Assembly (NCBI GenBank): GCA_029881175.1 | Contig: JAOUNC010000018.1 | Location: 1 to 15,011 of the forward strand | Length of the DNA: 15,011 nucleotides | Source of the DNA: Nitrospirota bacterium | GTDB lineage: Bacteria; Nitrospirota; Nitrospiria; Nitrospirales; UBA8639 | Reading direction: 5' to 3' | In this document: positions 14,754-15,011 of the stretch, piece by piece | How the letters are laid out: every line of letters starts with the position of its first letter | Position numbering within the stretch: position 1 is the first letter of the stretch | Translations under genes and position numbers: made by a program | Notes under the pieces: generated by a model | What the model was told of the DNA's origin: nothing | What the model saw: the letters and a program-made list of their open reading frames with translations, nothing else | Databases searched by the model: none

Positions 14754-15011
14754 CTAATCCATTAATGATTCAATCAGTATGCAGCTTGCCGCCAATGGGT
14801 CCGTTTCGCTGAATATCTTTTGAATCGTGTGGCAGGCTGTGCGAACCTTGGGGGAAGTGAGAAGGTGCTCCAGATCCTGTACGATTCTTTTTTCATGGAA
14901 GGCTCGCCGAGAAATGGTGCGACCCACGCCTAATTTTTCGATGCGGGCGCCGTTATCAAATTGATCAAATGCGTAGGGCTGAATGAGTTGGGGGATGCCG
15001 GCTCGCAGGGC
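14754..15011 (-). CDS. UGT-type glycosyltransferase, C-terminal end (5' part outside window)
   Basis: The minus-strand frame is open from the window edge to TAG at 14754-14756, giving 85 residues. The sequence begins ALRAGIPQLIQPYAFDQFDN and continues GARIEKLGVGRTISRR. This matches the end of the nucleotide-sugar binding domain of GT1/MGT-type glycosyltransferases: the A-L-R-A-G-x-P-Q-L-x-x-P stretch, followed by the D-Q-F-D-N acceptor-proximal motif and the R-I-x-x-L-G-V-G-R segment. The remaining helix-rich tail (VQDLEHLLTSPKVRTACHTI and on) is ordinary for the family. Sugar donor and acceptor cannot be inferred from this fragment. It is upstream of the isomerase on the same strand. Confidence 0.85.
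   Translation of the reverse strand, partial: ALRAGIPQLIQPYAFDQFDNGARIEKLGVGRTISRRAFHEKRIVQDLEHLLTSPKVRTACHTIQKIFSETDPLAASCILIESLMD

Noticed and set aside
14720..14812. 30-codon plus-strand frame after a strong AGGAGGAGG ribosome-site-like sequence
   Set aside because: It overlaps, antisense, the clearly coding 3' end of the glycosyltransferase gene, has no recognisable protein character, and the purine run is more simply part of the gap between minus-strand genes. Not excluded as a micro-protein.
1..15011. CRISPR arrays, tRNA or rRNA genes, insertion sequences with transposase
   Set aside because: No regularly spaced direct repeats, cloverleaf-like sequences, rRNA segments or transposase-like reading frames were seen on either strand.

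Overview
The window looks like chromosome from a free-living Gram-negative bacterium of intermediate G+C. It carries a PEP-CTERM surface protein (a sorting signal of exopolysaccharide-producing Gram-negatives), a MEMO-family protein with an extra N-terminal domain, a response regulator-PAS signalling protein, and many short dispersed palindromic repeats between genes. This mix resembles Nitrospira-type genomes. That is an impression from gene content only; no rRNA or other marker gene is present to settle it.

Left part (1-7931). A response regulator-PAS signalling protein runs off the left edge on the minus strand. After a 431-base spacer comes a complete five-gene peptide/nickel-type (Dpp/Opp) ABC importer on the plus strand: solute-binding protein, two permeases and two ATPases. 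The order is canonical, but the genes are unusually far apart. Three of the four junctions (175, 223 and 284 bases) hold palindromic or dispersed repeats; only the second permease and first ATPase genes abut directly.

Middle part (7932-11717). This is a mosaic. Downstream of the second ATPase gene lie a type II toxin-antitoxin pair (RelB-like antitoxin, ParE-like toxin) and a thiamine-diphosphate 2-oxo-acid decarboxylase. Each is followed by a degenerate copy of the 3' end of the ATPase gene (8875-8976 and 10965-11057). The layout is therefore ATPase with intact tail, TA pair, tail copy, decarboxylase, tail copy, which is suggestive of repeated duplication or insertion at one gene end. Repeat-rich non-coding DNA follows.

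Right part (11718-15011). A PEP-CTERM protein gene with a P-domain-like C-terminal half is split by one in-frame amber codon, apparently at a conserved Trp, which cuts off its sorting signal. A strong intrinsic terminator follows. Next are a PqqD-like/MEMO fusion protein on the plus strand and a cyclophilin-type peptidyl-prolyl isomerase on the minus strand; these converge on a bipartite inverted-repeat element. The C-terminal end of a UGT-type glycosyltransferase on the minus strand runs off the right edge.

No tRNA, rRNA, CRISPR array, transposase or integrase gene was seen. The main points of interest are the triplicated ATPase-gene tail around the accessory cassettes, the amber-split PEP-CTERM gene, the PqqD-like/MEMO fusion and the repeats within the transporter operon.
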